From: Caedibacter sp052030685
GTDB taxonomy: Bacteria; Pseudomonadota; Gammaproteobacteria; Francisellales; Francisellaceae
Assembly: GCF_052030685.1 (NCBI RefSeq)
Contig: NZ_JBQAJM010000011.1
Coordinates: forward strand, 14,588-78,587
Direction of reading: 5' to 3'
DNA length: 64,000 nucleotides
Shown here: positions 1-8,901 of the stretch, piece after piece
How positions within the stretch are numbered: position 1 is the stretch's first letter
Layout: every line of letters starts with the position of its first letter
The notes under the pieces: model-generated
The model's database searches: none
What the model saw: the letters and a program-made list of their open reading frames with translations, nothing else
What the model was told of the DNA's origin: nothing
Position numbers and translations under genes: made by a program

Positions 1-41
1 ATCAAATTGCTATGTTTTAATGTCGCATAAACGCACAGCTT

Positions 42-50
42 TGCTATTAT
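42..50 (+). promoter_or_regulatory. Possible extended -10 promoter of uvrB
   Basis: The nonamer TGCTATTAT, an extended -10 element, lies about 35 nt before the uvrB start codon. No convincing -35 hexamer is visible at the usual distance, which is tolerated for extended -10 promoters. This is a motif match only. Confidence 0.35.
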
Positions 51-84
51 AGCTTGTGTTTGAATTGAAATTAGCGACCTTACG

Positions 85-2106
85 ATGCACTTAGAAAGAA
101 AACAAAATGCCTTTGAACTCCATACAAACTACACCCCTGCCGGAGATCAGCCAACAGCAATTGCATCCTTAACGCAAGGTTTAAAAGAAGGCTTAAAGCA
201 TCAAACATTACTTGGTGTCACCGGCTCGGGAAAAACCTATACAGTCGCTAATGTCATTCAGAATGTTCAGCGGCCTACTTTGATTCTTGCGCACAACAAA
301 ACACTTGCCGCGCAATTATACGCCGAGATGAAACAATTCTTCCCGAAAAACGCCGTGGAATACTTTGTATCGTATTATGATTATTATCAACCAGAAGCCT
401 ATGTTGCTGCGTCCGACACATATATTGAAAAAGATTCATCAATTAATGAACATGTTGAGCAAATGCGTTTATCCGCCACCAAAGCAATATTAGAGCGCCA
501 AGATGTGATTATTGTTGCCACCGTATCAGCGATCTATGGTCTGGGCGATCCTGAGCAGTATATGCAAATGCTACTACACCTTAAGGTAGGTGAACAAATC
601 GATCAGCGCAGTATTTTAAGACGCCTAAGTGACATGCAGTATCATCGCAATGACATGGATTTTTCACGCGGCACTTATCGCGTACGTGGCGAAGTTATTG
701 ACATTTTCCCTGCAGATTCCGATAAAGATGCGGTTAGAGTTGAGCTATTTGATGATGAGATTGAAAGCATTAAACTCATCGATCCACTTACTGGTAAAAT
801 CACTGCCAATACGTATCGCGCAACGATATTTCCAAGCACACATTATGTCAGCTCAAAAGAGCGCCAAAAAAGCATGGTTGAAGAAATCAAAGATGAATTA
901 CGTGAGCGTGTTGCGTATTTTCAAAAGGAAAACCGCCTAATTGAAGCTCAGCGTATTGAACAGCGCACACTATATGATATTGAAATGATTAATGAATTAG
1001 GTTACTGCACAGGTATTGAAAATTATTCACGCCTTTTATCGGCTCGCGCATCTGGCGAACCACCACCAACATTATTGGATTATTTGCCACAAAATGCATT
1101 TATTGTAATTGATGAATCACATGTTACTATTCCACAATTTGGTGGCATGTATAAAGGAGATAGATCACGCAAAGAAAACCTTGTTAATTATGGTTTTCGT
1201 CTGCCTTCGGCACTAGATAATCGCCCACTTAAATTCCATGAATTCGAGGCATTAGTTACGCAAGCTATCTATGTGTCAGCCACACCTGCTGATTATGAGA
1301 AAGAGCATCAACAAAACATAGCGGAACAAGTTGTACGCCCAACAGGATTACTTGACCCCTTGGTTGAAGTAAGACCTGTCAGCATTCAAGTTGAGGATGC
1401 ATTATCTGAAATCAACAAAGCGGTACAAAAAGATGAACGCATTCTTATCACAACCCTTACTAAGCGTATGGCTGAAGATCTAACGGATTATTTATCTGAA
1501 CACGGTGTCAATGTCCGTTATCTTCATGCTGATGTTGACACCGTTGAACGTGTTGAGATTATTCGCGATCTACGCATGGGCATCTTTGATGTATTGGTTG
1601 GTATCAATCTATTACGTGAAGGCTTGGATATGCCTGAAGTCAGTACGGTTTTAATCTTTGATGCAGATAAAGAAGGGTTCTTAAGATCTGAGCGCTCATT
1701 GATCCAGACTATTGGTCGCGCTGCTAGGCACGTTAATGGTAAAGCCATTTTATACGCTGAGGTGGTTACCGGCTCCATGCAACGCGCGATGGATGAAACA
1801 TTGCGGCGGCGCAACAAACAACAGCAATTTAATATTGATCACAATATCACACCAACATCGATTAAAAAGAAGGTTGGTGACTTATTGGAGTTATCACCTG
1901 AATTTAGTAAAAAGACTGCAAAAAACAATGCTCGTAAGAAAGTTAAAGATATTGCCATTGATGAGATTATCGGTGTTAAAGAAGCCGTTACACTAGTTAA
2001 AAAACTTGAAAAAACAATGAAAGAGCATGCGCGCAATCTTGAGTTTGAACAAGCGGGAAAAATGCGCGATCAAATCAAAGCCATCAAAGAAAAGTATCTA
2101 TTTTAA
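85..2106 (+). CDS. uvrB: Excinuclease ABC subunit B (UvrB)
   Basis: UvrB is the damage-verification helicase of nucleotide excision repair; it receives damaged DNA from UvrA and recruits UvrC. The 673-residue product has the family's usual length. Visible motifs are Walker A GVTGSGKT near residue 45, the aromatic beta-hairpin YYDYYQPEAYV near residue 95 that clamps damaged DNA, the helicase box DESHVTIPQF near residue 345, the motif VI region QTIGRAARH near residue 545, and a C-terminal UVR domain (about 632-667) that contacts UvrC. The ATG follows a weak AG-rich leader; the N-terminus FELHTNYTPAGDQPTAI is canonical, so the start is secure. It is monocistronic as far as can be seen. Confidence 0.98.
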   Translation: MHLERKQNAFELHTNYTPAGDQPTAIASLTQGLKEGLKHQTLLGVTGSGKTYTVANVIQNVQRPTLILAHNKTLAAQLYAEMKQFFPKNAVEYFVSYYDYYQPEAYVAASDTYIEKDSSINEHVEQMRLSATKAILERQDVIIVATVSAIYGLGDPEQYMQMLLHLKVGEQIDQRSILRRLSDMQYHRNDMDFSRGTYRVRGEVIDIFPADSDKDAVRVELFDDEIESIKLIDPLTGKITANTYRATIFPSTHYVSSKERQKSMVEEIKDELRERVAYFQKENRLIEAQRIEQRTLYDIEMINELGYCTGIENYSRLLSARASGEPPPTLLDYLPQNAFIVIDESHVTIPQFGGMYKGDRSRKENLVNYGFRLPSALDNRPLKFHEFEALVTQAIYVSATPADYEKEHQQNIAEQVVRPTGLLDPLVEVRPVSIQVEDALSEINKAVQKDERILITTLTKRMAEDLTDYLSEHGVNVRYLHADVDTVERVEIIRDLRMGIFDVLVGINLLREGLDMPEVSTVLIFDADKEGFLRSERSLIQTIGRAARHVNGKAILYAEVVTGSMQRAMDETLRRRNKQQQFNIDHNITPTSIKKKVGDLLELSPEFSKKTAKNNARKKVKDIAIDEIIGVKEAVTLVKKLEKTMKEHARNLEFEQAGKMRDQIKAIKEKYLF

Positions 2107-2200
2107 ACACTTACTGAATTTATTTATCACTAAAATAGCGTATTTTTCACAAGATTTAAGAAAAAATCTACTTGTCGATGGTTAATATCTCACACATATA

Positions 2201-2209
2201 TGCTACAAT
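2201..2209 (+). promoter_or_regulatory. Possible extended -10 promoter for the small membrane protein gene
   Basis: TGCTACAAT is an extended -10 match 32 nt before the start codon at 2241. Just upstream (2150-2176) is an imperfect hairpin ACAAGATTT / AAATCTaCTTGT between uvrB and this gene. No good -35 is present at 16-18 nt. Confidence 0.35.
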
Positions 2210-2240
2210 CTCTGCATCTTCATGGCGATAAAGGTGTGCG

Positions 2241-2453
2241 ATGCGATTTTTACTATGTTTTGCAACATTCGTGGTAATGCTCTATAGCAGCAGCTATGCA
2301 GCAGAACGAATGATCACAGAGATGAATATTCCAACAACGCTATCATTTATTCCACAAATTGTGCAAGATCACCCAATTATTGCGCTTATTGCGGCACTTA
2401 TTGTTATCTCTTACCTGATCCTACGCATTCGCAGGTTCCTTAGAAGCAAATAA
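2241..2453 (+). CDS. Small secreted/membrane protein, function unknown
   Basis: The 70-residue product begins with a hydrophobic segment (residues 3-19) ending in SSSYAAE, which looks like a signal peptide with an AxA-type cleavage site. A second hydrophobic stretch at about 46-61 (IIALIAALIVISYLIL) is followed by a basic tail RIRRFLRSK. A mature single-pass inner-membrane peptide with a short periplasmic N-terminal part (about 25 residues) is therefore expected. An AAGG precedes the ATG. I do not recognise a family. The gene stands alone between uvrB and glnD and is followed by a partial R1 repeat. Confidence 0.6.
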   Translation: MRFLLCFATFVVMLYSSSYAAERMITEMNIPTTLSFIPQIVQDHPIIALIAALIVISYLILRIRRFLRSK

Positions 2454-2461
2454 TACTAACC

Positions 2462-2514
2462 TATACTGCCCGTAAATCATTTGCGATGTTTCGTTGCCTA
2501 GCAGTTTGTAATGA
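2462..2514 (+). repeat. Partial R1 dispersed repeat (left end only)
   Basis: About 50 bp here align with the left end of the full R1 elements at 5983 and 48362, sharing TATAC..CCCGTAAATCATTTGCG, a GATGTTT-like block and GCAGTTTGTAATGA. The similarity stops near 2514 and no right terminal repeat is found before glnD, so this is a truncated or decayed copy sitting directly upstream of glnD. Confidence 0.6.
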
Positions 2515-2559
2515 GTATAAAATCTAGAGTTATTCTTATATTAGCTTTTTATCTGCCCC

Positions 2560-5109
2560 ATGATGAAACAACACTGCCAAAGCATTATGCACGATGTCAC
2601 GGAGATTTTTCTTAAGAAAAAGCATTCTATCTATAAGATATTGCTCATTTATAGCAAGCGCATCGATAAGTTATTGATAGAATATTTCCCGCAGCAAATA
2701 GCACATATTTCTCTGATTGCCATTGGTGGATATGGTCGTCAAGATCGCGCATTATATTCAGATCTTGATTTATTGTTTTTGGCAGAAAATGATCAGGCAC
2801 TAGCAAGTCCCAAACTTTTGGCATTTATTCAAGAATTACAAAGCTTGCCAATTAAAGTTGGCTATTCAACGCATAATATTAGCAGCATCATACAGTGTGC
2901 CAATGATGACATTAATTTACTCACTGCTATTTTGGATGCACGTTTTATCTGTGGTAATAACACCCTTTTTGACCAATTTAAATCATTGGTTGAGAACAAA
3001 CAAAACCTCCCTGTTCATCGCGATTTTATTTATAGCAAATATGCTGAGCAAATTGATCGTGACAGTAACTTCCCAATTAATCAACAACCAGATCTTAAAA
3101 ACACTGTTGGTAATTTACGCTATTTACAAAGTATTCATTGGCTGTTGATTTACCTTCATCCCAACGTGAATCTACATTATCTTGTTGAGCATCATTATAT
3201 TACTGCCGATGAATTAGCAAGCTTGAGTAAAGCGCACCGTTTGCTTTCTGCTATTCGCTTTTATTTACATATTTTGTATCAACGCGAGCAAAACTCACTA
3301 CTGATTGATAAACAACTTATGATTGCTGAGTTTTTTGGTTTTAAGCATAAAAAGCCACATAAAAGCATTGAGCTATTTATGCAGCATTATTACAACAGTA
3401 TTCGTCACGTTAAACTTATTAACCGCATTATTTTCCATGAGCTAATGGCATCACAAGTGATAAGCAACAACATCGCGCTTAATGAAGGTTTTAGTATTTA
3501 TGGTGGTATTTTAAAGCATGTACAAAACGACTACCCCAACCACATAAACCATATTTTGACGCCTTTTAAATATTTTTGCCAACATAAAGAGATTAAAACA
3601 CTTGATGCTCATATCGTGCGTAATACACTGCAACTCCTTTCACAATTAGCTAAGAAAAACTTACTTTCTAACCAAACATTACAGCAACAATTTTTAGCGA
3701 TTTTCACCTATCCATATAATATTAAAGGTGCGCTAAGCATTATGATGGATTTAGGGATTGTTGAAAAAATCATTCCTGAGTTTGCCATTAGCAAAGGTCA
3801 GATGCAGTTTGACCTATATCATCAATACACGGTGGATCGCCACACGATTGAGGTGATTAGCAACCTACGCAGCATGCGAACGACAAACTTTGCGCAAGCT
3901 TTTCCACTAGCCTATCGGGTGATGCTCAAACATCCTACGCAACGACTATTGTATATTGCAGCATTCTTTCATGATATTGGCAAAGGATCCGGTGTGGATC
4001 ATAGCAAATTCGGCGCACGCCTTGTGCAAAAATATGCTGAAATTTGGCGTTTAAAACAAGATGAAATCCATTTGTTATCATGGTTAGTCAAACATCACTT
4101 GGCATTTTCTCGTATGATCAAAAAAGAAGATATCTATGACGGGACGATTATCACGCAATTTGCTGAATTCTGCCAAAACCAGTACTATCTCGATAGTTTG
4201 TTTCTTTTGACTATTGCTGATATTAAAGGCACTAACCCCACACTGTGGACACGTTGGCAACAAACAATGTTTGAGCATCTGTATACGCGTACTAGCGAGT
4301 TATTGAGCAAGTCCGTCAATCTCTCACTTAAAGAGCAAGTTGGCGAAACGCAGAAGAAGATTCTGGCACAGCTAGAGTGCGCTGATCACAACGCAGTTAA
4401 AGCGTTATGGGAATGCCTACCCGCTCGTTACTTTACAGAGCAAGCATTAGCAACCTTGATATGGCAAAATAATATACTCTGTCAAAATATAGTAAGCAAT
4501 AGTCATAACCTATCAATCCATACGCACTTTGAGCATAGTTTAAACCAAACGTTATTGCTCATTTTAAGTACAGATAAAGCAATCAAACTATCCGCACTCT
4601 GTTATTTGTTATATAAGGCAAGCATTAACATCACGGAGGCAAGCTTTTTCAAACGCCCCGATAATAAAATGATTTATCAATTTAGCGTCACTAATTTAAA
4701 TTACCATCCATTGCAAGATGAGCAAGAGCTTCTATGGCTAGAGCAGCATTTAAAAACACTGCTGACATATAAAGCAGTCGATTATACACCGGCTAAATTA
4801 AATGCATTAGTCGACAAATCAGCCACAAGGCGCCTTAAGAAAAATATTCAATGGCTTAGTCATCGACATAAAAACTATAGCAAAGTAATCGTTAAACACC
4901 CTGATCGACCAGGACTGTTAGCTGCCCTTTGTTATTTCTTTGAAACACACAATCTCCATATTATTCGTGCACGGATTCACACATCAGGGTTCTCAATTGA
5001 AGATAGTTTTTATATTACAGATAGTAATGATCAACCGATCATCAAACAGAGTAAGCGCCAATTACTGGCGCATAAGTTTTTGAAATATCTAAAATTGTTA
5101 GATAAGTAA
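2560..5109 (+). CDS. glnD: Bifunctional [protein-PII] uridylyltransferase / uridylyl-removing enzyme
   Basis: GlnD senses glutamine and adds or removes UMP on PII proteins, thereby controlling nitrogen assimilation. The 849-residue product shows the nucleotidyltransferase motif GGYGRQDRALYSDLDLLFL near residues 64-82, a metal-dependent HD phosphohydrolase domain with FFHDIGKGSGVDHSKFGA near 471-488, and two C-terminal ACT domains (the last starts at VKHPDRPGLLAALC, about residue 781). These give all three expected activities. Two adjacent ATG codons (2560, 2563) could start translation; no clear ribosome-binding site is seen. It converges on fabI with one nucleotide between stop codons. No PII gene lies nearby. 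Confidence 0.96.
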   Translation: MMKQHCQSIMHDVTEIFLKKKHSIYKILLIYSKRIDKLLIEYFPQQIAHISLIAIGGYGRQDRALYSDLDLLFLAENDQALASPKLLAFIQELQSLPIKVGYSTHNISSIIQCANDDINLLTAILDARFICGNNTLFDQFKSLVENKQNLPVHRDFIYSKYAEQIDRDSNFPINQQPDLKNTVGNLRYLQSIHWLLIYLHPNVNLHYLVEHHYITADELASLSKAHRLLSAIRFYLHILYQREQNSLLIDKQLMIAEFFGFKHKKPHKSIELFMQHYYNSIRHVKLINRIIFHELMASQVISNNIALNEGFSIYGGILKHVQNDYPNHINHILTPFKYFCQHKEIKTLDAHIVRNTLQLLSQLAKKNLLSNQTLQQQFLAIFTYPYNIKGALSIMMDLGIVEKIIPEFAISKGQMQFDLYHQYTVDRHTIEVISNLRSMRTTNFAQAFPLAYRVMLKHPTQRLLYIAAFFHDIGKGSGVDHSKFGARLVQKYAEIWRLKQDEIHLLSWLVKHHLAFSRMIKKEDIYDGTIITQFAEFCQNQYYLDSLFLLTIADIKGTNPTLWTRWQQTMFEHLYTRTSELLSKSVNLSLKEQVGETQKKILAQLECADHNAVKALWECLPARYFTEQALATLIWQNNILCQNIVSNSHNLSIHTHFEHSLNQTLLLILSTDKAIKLSALCYLLYKASINITEASFFKRPDNKMIYQFSVTNLNYHPLQDEQELLWLEQHLKTLLTYKAVDYTPAKLNALVDKSATRRLKKNIQWLSHRHKNYSKVIVKHPDRPGLLAALCYFFETHNLHIIRARIHTSGFSIEDSFYITDSNDQPIIKQSKRQLLAHKFLKYLKLLDK

Positions 5110-5110
5110 A

Positions 5111-5896
5111 TTACTCCATTGCACCCATGCTTACACAATGATATCCAGCATCAACGTATACCACTTCACCCGTAATTCCACTAGCAAGGTCAGATGCTAA
5201 AAATGCGACCGTATTACCGACTTCAATAATATCAACATTACGCTTAAGCGGTGCTACTTGCGCATTATAATCGAGCATTTTTCTAAAGCTCTTAATACCC
5301 GATGCTGCCAATGTGCGAATTGGTCCTGCTGAAACAGCATTGGCGCGAATGCCCTCGCCACCCAAAGATAATGCAGTATAGCGCACAGTTGCCTCAAGAG
5401 AGGCTTTGGCAATACCCATTGTGTTATAGCTTGGCATCGCACGCTCAGCACCTAAGTAAGTTAACGTCACTAAAGAGCCATTACGATTTTGCATCATACT
5501 GCGTCCCGCTTTTGCTAATGCCGCAAAGCTATAAGCGCTAATATCATGTGCAACTTTGAATCCTTCACGATTAACGGCTGAAATAAAATCACCCTCAAGC
5601 TGATCAGCTGGCGCATAAGCTACTGAATGGATAATACTATCTAAACCATCCCATTTTTTGCCAAGCTCAACAAATACATTATCGATCTGTTCATCATTGG
5701 TAACATCACATTCGATAAGCGCTGCAGGATTATAATGTGAGGTAAGCTTTTCAATACGCTCTTTAAAACGCTCATTTTGATAAGTAAATGCAAGCTCAGC
5801 ACCCTCGCGATGCATGGCTTCGGCAACGCCATAGGCAATTGACTTATTACTTAATAGACCGACGATTAAAACTTTTTTACCCGTTAAAAAACCCAT
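5111..5896 (-). CDS. fabI: Enoyl-[acyl-carrier-protein] reductase [NADH] FabI
   Basis: FabI carries out the last step of each fatty-acid elongation cycle, reducing trans-2-enoyl-ACP with NADH. The protein (about 261 residues) starts MGFLTGKKVLIVG, has the FabI-type nucleotide-binding segment and the catalytic Tyr-x6-Lys set in YLGAERAMPSYNTMGIAKAS. Of tandem ATG codons at 5899 and 5896 the second is preferred because AGGA lies six nucleotides before it and family members start MGFL. An upstream in-frame extension exists but lacks homology. It is the triclosan/isoniazid-type target enzyme family. Convergent with glnD; a full R1 repeat lies in its upstream region. Confidence 0.96.
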   Translation of the reverse strand: MGFLTGKKVLIVGLLSNKSIAYGVAEAMHREGAELAFTYQNERFKERIEKLTSHYNPAALIECDVTNDEQIDNVFVELGKKWDGLDSIIHSVAYAPADQLEGDFISAVNREGFKVAHDISAYSFAALAKAGRSMMQNRNGSLVTLTYLGAERAMPSYNTMGIAKASLEATVRYTALSLGGEGIRANAVSAGPIRTLAASGIKSFRKMLDYNAQVAPLKRNVDIIEVGNTVAFLASDLASGITGEVVYVDAGYHCVSMGAME

Positions 5897-5982
5897 CATG
5901 TTTCCTTTTATTTTTAATGATATGCGCAATTGGTACTTATTATGCAATAATTTCTTAAATTACGCAGCACCTAACATAGCAT

Positions 5983-6147
5983 ATACCCACCGTAAATCAT
6001 TTTGCGGTGTTTATTTGCAAAGCAATTTGTGATGATTTTGACAAGTTGGATTGCAGGTAATAGCTAGGACTATTGCCAAAATTCAACTTGGTAAAAGCAC
6101 GGAAAGTGCAAAGCAAGCAATTCTGCAAAATGGTTTGTGGTGGGTAT
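5983..6147 (+). repeat. R1 dispersed hairpin repeat, full copy
   Basis: A 165-bp element bounded by terminal inverted repeats ATACCCACC..AAA.CATTTTGC (24 bp, about three mismatches). The centre (6036-6095) folds as nested stems: TTTTGACAAGTTG with CAACTTGGTAAAA, then GGTAATAG with CTATTGCC. A homologous copy at 48362 has a different outer stem sequence that still pairs. It lies in the divergent region between fabI and the LOG gene. It carries no open reading frame and resembles a miniature inverted-repeat element. Confidence 0.75.
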
Positions 6148-6203
6148 CTAATTGAGTTTGTGTTACCATATCTTGCTATCATTATCGAATACAACACTAA
6201 AAA

Positions 6204-6941
6204 ATGAATAAAACAAGAAAAACCGTTCACCCACGCTCACATACTGAGGCAACAACGTATGGCAATGTCCATTTTGATCAATCACGTGCTACTTGGAATA
6301 TTTTCAAAGTCATGTCAGAGCTTGTCGAGGGTTATGAGTGTCTTGATGACATCCAACCGGCTGTAAGCATCTTTGGTTCTGCACGCCTTCCAAGCACATC
6401 ACCTCACTTTAAGGATGCCGAGGAAATTGCGCACAGATTATCTAATGAGGGCTTCAGTATTATTACAGGTGGCGGTCATGGCATTATGGCTGCAGGTAAT
6501 ATCGGCGCATCAAAAGGTGAAGGCTTAAGCATTGGTTTAAATATTCATTTACCTTTTGAGCAAGTGCCAAACCAGCATCAAGATATTTCGTTACACTATC
6601 GTTATTTTTTCACACGTAAAGCGATGTTTGTCAAACACTCAATGGCATATATCGGCATGCCCGGTGGCTTTGGCACATTAGATGAGCTATTTGATATTGC
6701 CACTTTAGTACAAACCAAGAAAAAACGTCATATGCCGATCATTCTGTTTAATACTAGTTTTTGGGGCGGGTTAGTCGAATGGATAAAAACAAAGCTTGTC
6801 GCCGAGGGTGTTATTGGTGAGGAAGACACCAAGCTTTTGATTATGACGGACTCGATTGACAAAGTTGTTGAGATTATTAGTGAACATCACAAACATAATC
6901 AACGCAAAGATATTGACAAGAAACCCGAGTTTATTTTTTAA
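6204..6941 (+). CDS. LOG-family protein (TIGR00730-type, cytokinin riboside 5'-monophosphate phosphoribohydrolase-like)
   Basis: LOG-family enzymes have a Rossmann fold and hydrolyse nucleoside 5'-monophosphates at the N-glycosidic bond; older databases call them lysine decarboxylase-like. The 245-residue product shows FGSARLP near 55-61, GGGHGIMAA near 89-97, and the diagnostic MPGGFGTLDELFD near 152-164 with the PGGxGTxxE catalytic/phosphate motif intact. The N-terminal 45 residues are an extra, polar extension seen in the longer proteobacterial subgroup. The bacterial physiological substrate is uncertain. It is followed after 26 nt by a small membrane protein gene. Confidence 0.88.
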   Translation: MNKTRKTVHPRSHTEATTYGNVHFDQSRATWNIFKVMSELVEGYECLDDIQPAVSIFGSARLPSTSPHFKDAEEIAHRLSNEGFSIITGGGHGIMAAGNIGASKGEGLSIGLNIHLPFEQVPNQHQDISLHYRYFFTRKAMFVKHSMAYIGMPGGFGTLDELFDIATLVQTKKKRHMPIILFNTSFWGGLVEWIKTKLVAEGVIGEEDTKLLIMTDSIDKVVEIISEHHKHNQRKDIDKKPEFIF

Positions 6942-6967
6942 TCACTTACAAGCATTAGGAAATCACT

Positions 6968-7216
6968 ATGGATTATTTTCATCAAGCCGTGATCAATCTC
7001 TATCAAAACATTTACTACGTTATCAGCGCATTCACTGTAATCGTGCATCTTGTTTGTACATTAGCGATCATTCGTGATTTAAACAATTTCACCAAACATA
7101 ATGTAACACCACAAATGATGCCAGGCTTTGCTTGGACTATCACCGTTCTTATTAGCGGTATTTGGGGGTTGTTTATTTACTGGATTATGCATCATTCGAG
7201 CCTTTCACGACGCTAG
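6968..7216 (+). CDS. Small two-helix membrane protein, function unknown
   Basis: The 82-residue product has two probable transmembrane segments, at about 15-36 (YYVISAFTVIVHLVCTLAII) and 52-73 (GFAWTITVLISGIWGLFIYWIM). It has no signal peptide cleavage site. AGGA is placed seven nucleotides before the ATG. It lies 26 nt after the LOG gene on the same strand and is probably co-transcribed with it. I do not recognise a named family. Confidence 0.7.
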   Translation: MDYFHQAVINLYQNIYYVISAFTVIVHLVCTLAIIRDLNNFTKHNVTPQMMPGFAWTITVLISGIWGLFIYWIMHHSSLSRR

Positions 7217-7272
7217 TAACAAAAAACAATCATCACAAATAGAGAGTGATGCTGATTTAGGTAGCAATTCTA

Positions 7273-7512
7273 TCACATCTCATCTTTACTTAAAGGCTTA
7301 TTATTACTTACATTTTCATCCAAAAATGCGACTAGCTCATTTGGTGCCATCTTGACGGTGTTTTTGTTAAGATTCGACATTACTTTAGCTAAAGCAACCC
7401 TTTCAGATACTGCACTCATAACAAACTGATTCATAGAGACTCCCTCTATCTCAGCAACTTGTTTTAAATCATCATAGATTGAATTAGGTAATCTTAATGC
7501 AAAATTAGCCAT
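7273..7512 (-). CDS. Ribbon-helix-helix antitoxin-like protein (HicB-type DNA-binding), no adjacent toxin
   Basis: The 79-residue product starts MANFALRLPNSIYDDLKQ followed by EIEGVSMNQFVMSAVSERVA, the beta-strand plus two-helix pattern of ribbon-helix-helix repressors found in HicB-like antitoxins. A strong AGGAGG lies six nucleotides before the ATG. The remaining 35 residues are polar and could be a toxin-binding tail. No toxin gene is present on either side (6968 gene is membrane-type; 7217-7272 is empty), so it is either an orphan antitoxin or a stand-alone regulator. Confidence 0.75.
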   Translation of the reverse strand: MANFALRLPNSIYDDLKQVAEIEGVSMNQFVMSAVSERVALAKVMSNLNKNTVKMAPNELVAFLDENVSNNKPLSKDEM

Positions 7513-7667
7513 GATAAGCCTCCTTGGTATCTAGTATTATTTTCACAGCATGCCATCGGCTACTAGCTTATATTGATATTATTCCTTTGTCATTAAAACT
7601 ATAAGTTGCTGAGAGACTAAGGTACAATAACACCTTTTACACACAGGCAAAAAGCAAAGGACGTAAG

Positions 7668-8045
7668 ATGCAACACAATACTGAATTTCTTAAACTGGTC
7701 AATGATGCCAAAACACGCATCAAAGAATGCGATGTTTTTCACATCAAAAATATGCTTGATAATAACACATTAGATGGTCTTCTTATTGATGTCCGTGAAG
7801 AATCTGAATTTGCGCACTCGCACTTGCCTGGCGCCAATCATTTAAGCCGTGGCATTATTGAAGTTAAAATTGAACAACTCATTCCTAACAAAAATCAAAA
7901 GATGTACTTATATTGCGGTGGTGGTTTTCGCTCAGCACTAAGTGCTGACAACCTACAAAAAATGGGTTATGACAATGTTATCTCGGTCGATGGTGGTTTT
8001 CGTGCATGGACTGGCAATAGCTTCCCATTAAGTGTCAAGGATTAA
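7668..8045 (+). CDS. Rhodanese-like domain protein
   Basis: A 125-residue single-domain rhodanese (sulfurtransferase fold). Seen: LLIDVREESEFAHSHLPGA near residues 39-57, and the catalytic-loop cysteine in LYCGGGFRSALSA near 85-97, followed by VDGGFRAWT. Cys at the active-loop start is retained, so persulfide chemistry is possible; the physiological thiol donor is unknown. AGGA lies six nucleotides before the ATG. Its stop codon overlaps the ispF start by one nucleotide, so the two are translationally linked. Confidence 0.88.
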   Translation: MQHNTEFLKLVNDAKTRIKECDVFHIKNMLDNNTLDGLLIDVREESEFAHSHLPGANHLSRGIIEVKIEQLIPNKNQKMYLYCGGGFRSALSADNLQKMGYDNVISVDGGFRAWTGNSFPLSVKD

Positions 8046-8527
8046 TGATGTTTCGTATTGGTCACGGCTATGATGTGCATCGCATCTTTAACGAAGATAA
8101 GCCATTAATGCTTGGGGGAATTGAGATTGATGCGCCTTTTTCTCTTGAGGCGCACTCCGATGGCGATGTCATTTTACACGCCGTTACCGATGCAGTTCTT
8201 GGTGCTGGAGCATTAGGTGATATTGGTCAGCATTTCCCTGACACTGACCCCAAACATAGAAATCAAGCAAGCAAAGATTTTTTAGTGCATGCGCAACACG
8301 GCATCAAAACACAAGGTTATCAAATTGCTAATATAGATGTGACGGTTGTTGCTCAAGTGCCTAAGCTTGCCCCTTATATTCTTGAAATGCGTCAATGTAT
8401 TGCAACGCTGTTGCAGCTTACCTTAAATCAAGTTAACATCAAGGCAACCACGACTGAAAAACTTGGGTTTACCGGCAGAAAAGAAGGTATCGCCTGCCAT
8501 GCGGTTGCCCTCATTTATCAACAATAG
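8045..8527 (+). CDS. ispF: 2-C-methyl-D-erythritol 2,4-cyclodiphosphate synthase
   Basis: IspF makes the cyclic diphosphate intermediate of the non-mevalonate isoprenoid pathway. The 160-residue protein has RIGHGYDVHR near the start (metal-binding Asp and His), the loop LEAHSDGDVILHAVTDAVLG, IGQHFPDTDP, and the C-terminal TTTEKLGFTGRKEGIACHAV, all diagnostic. Two consecutive ATG codons (8045, 8048) are possible; AAGG is better spaced for the second. ispD, often adjacent in other bacteria, is not in this window. It belongs to the run rhodanese-ispF-zapG-truD. Confidence 0.96.
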   Translation: MMFRIGHGYDVHRIFNEDKPLMLGGIEIDAPFSLEAHSDGDVILHAVTDAVLGAGALGDIGQHFPDTDPKHRNQASKDFLVHAQHGIKTQGYQIANIDVTVVAQVPKLAPYILEMRQCIATLLQLTLNQVNIKATTTEKLGFTGRKEGIACHAVALIYQQ

Positions 8528-8535
8528 GAGCCAAT

Positions 8536-8901
8536 ATGCTTATTTCGTTAATTTTGGGTATTATCGCCGCTTTTATCATCGGACTTGCGATTGGATTAAG
8601 TGTACGTAAAAGTAGCAAAAATCTTAGCAATGAGTTAGACGAAACTAAGACGCTGCTAACACACTATCAAAACACCATCAATGAACATGTGCATAAAACA
8701 CATGAAATTATGGAAAACATTTACCAACAATTTTCTGAGCTGCAGAAACATTCGCAAGAATACAGTGTTAAGCTCAATCTTGACCCATCAAGACAGTCTT
8801 TATTGCAGCCCAAAGCCTATCGCGATAAAGAAAAAACCCATCAGCTCAACAATGAGCCACAATACCCTAAAGACTATGCTTCTGAAGGCGAAGAAAAATA
8901 A
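8536..8901 (+). CDS. ZapG/YhcB-like (DUF1043) membrane coiled-coil protein
   Basis: The 121-residue product has one N-terminal transmembrane helix (residues 2-22, LISLILGIIAAFIIGLAIGL) followed by a cytoplasmic helical region with heptad-like spacing (about 28-80), including LLTHYQNTINEHVHKTHEIM. This layout and motif match the YhcB (ZapG) family, inner-membrane proteins linked to cell envelope growth and division in E. coli. The C-terminal 40 residues are polar and charged. AGGAG precedes the ATG by five nucleotides; the stop overlaps truD by one nucleotide. Assignment rests on topology and the HYQ.T..EH..KT pattern. Confidence 0.7.
   Translation: MLISLILGIIAAFIIGLAIGLSVRKSSKNLSNELDETKTLLTHYQNTINEHVHKTHEIMENIYQQFSELQKHSQEYSVKLNLDPSRQSLLQPKAYRDKEKTHQLNNEPQYPKDYASEGEEK

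Noticed and set aside
5897..5947. Longer FabI N-terminus
   Set aside because: FabI proteins start MGFL and the AGGA site fits the internal ATG.
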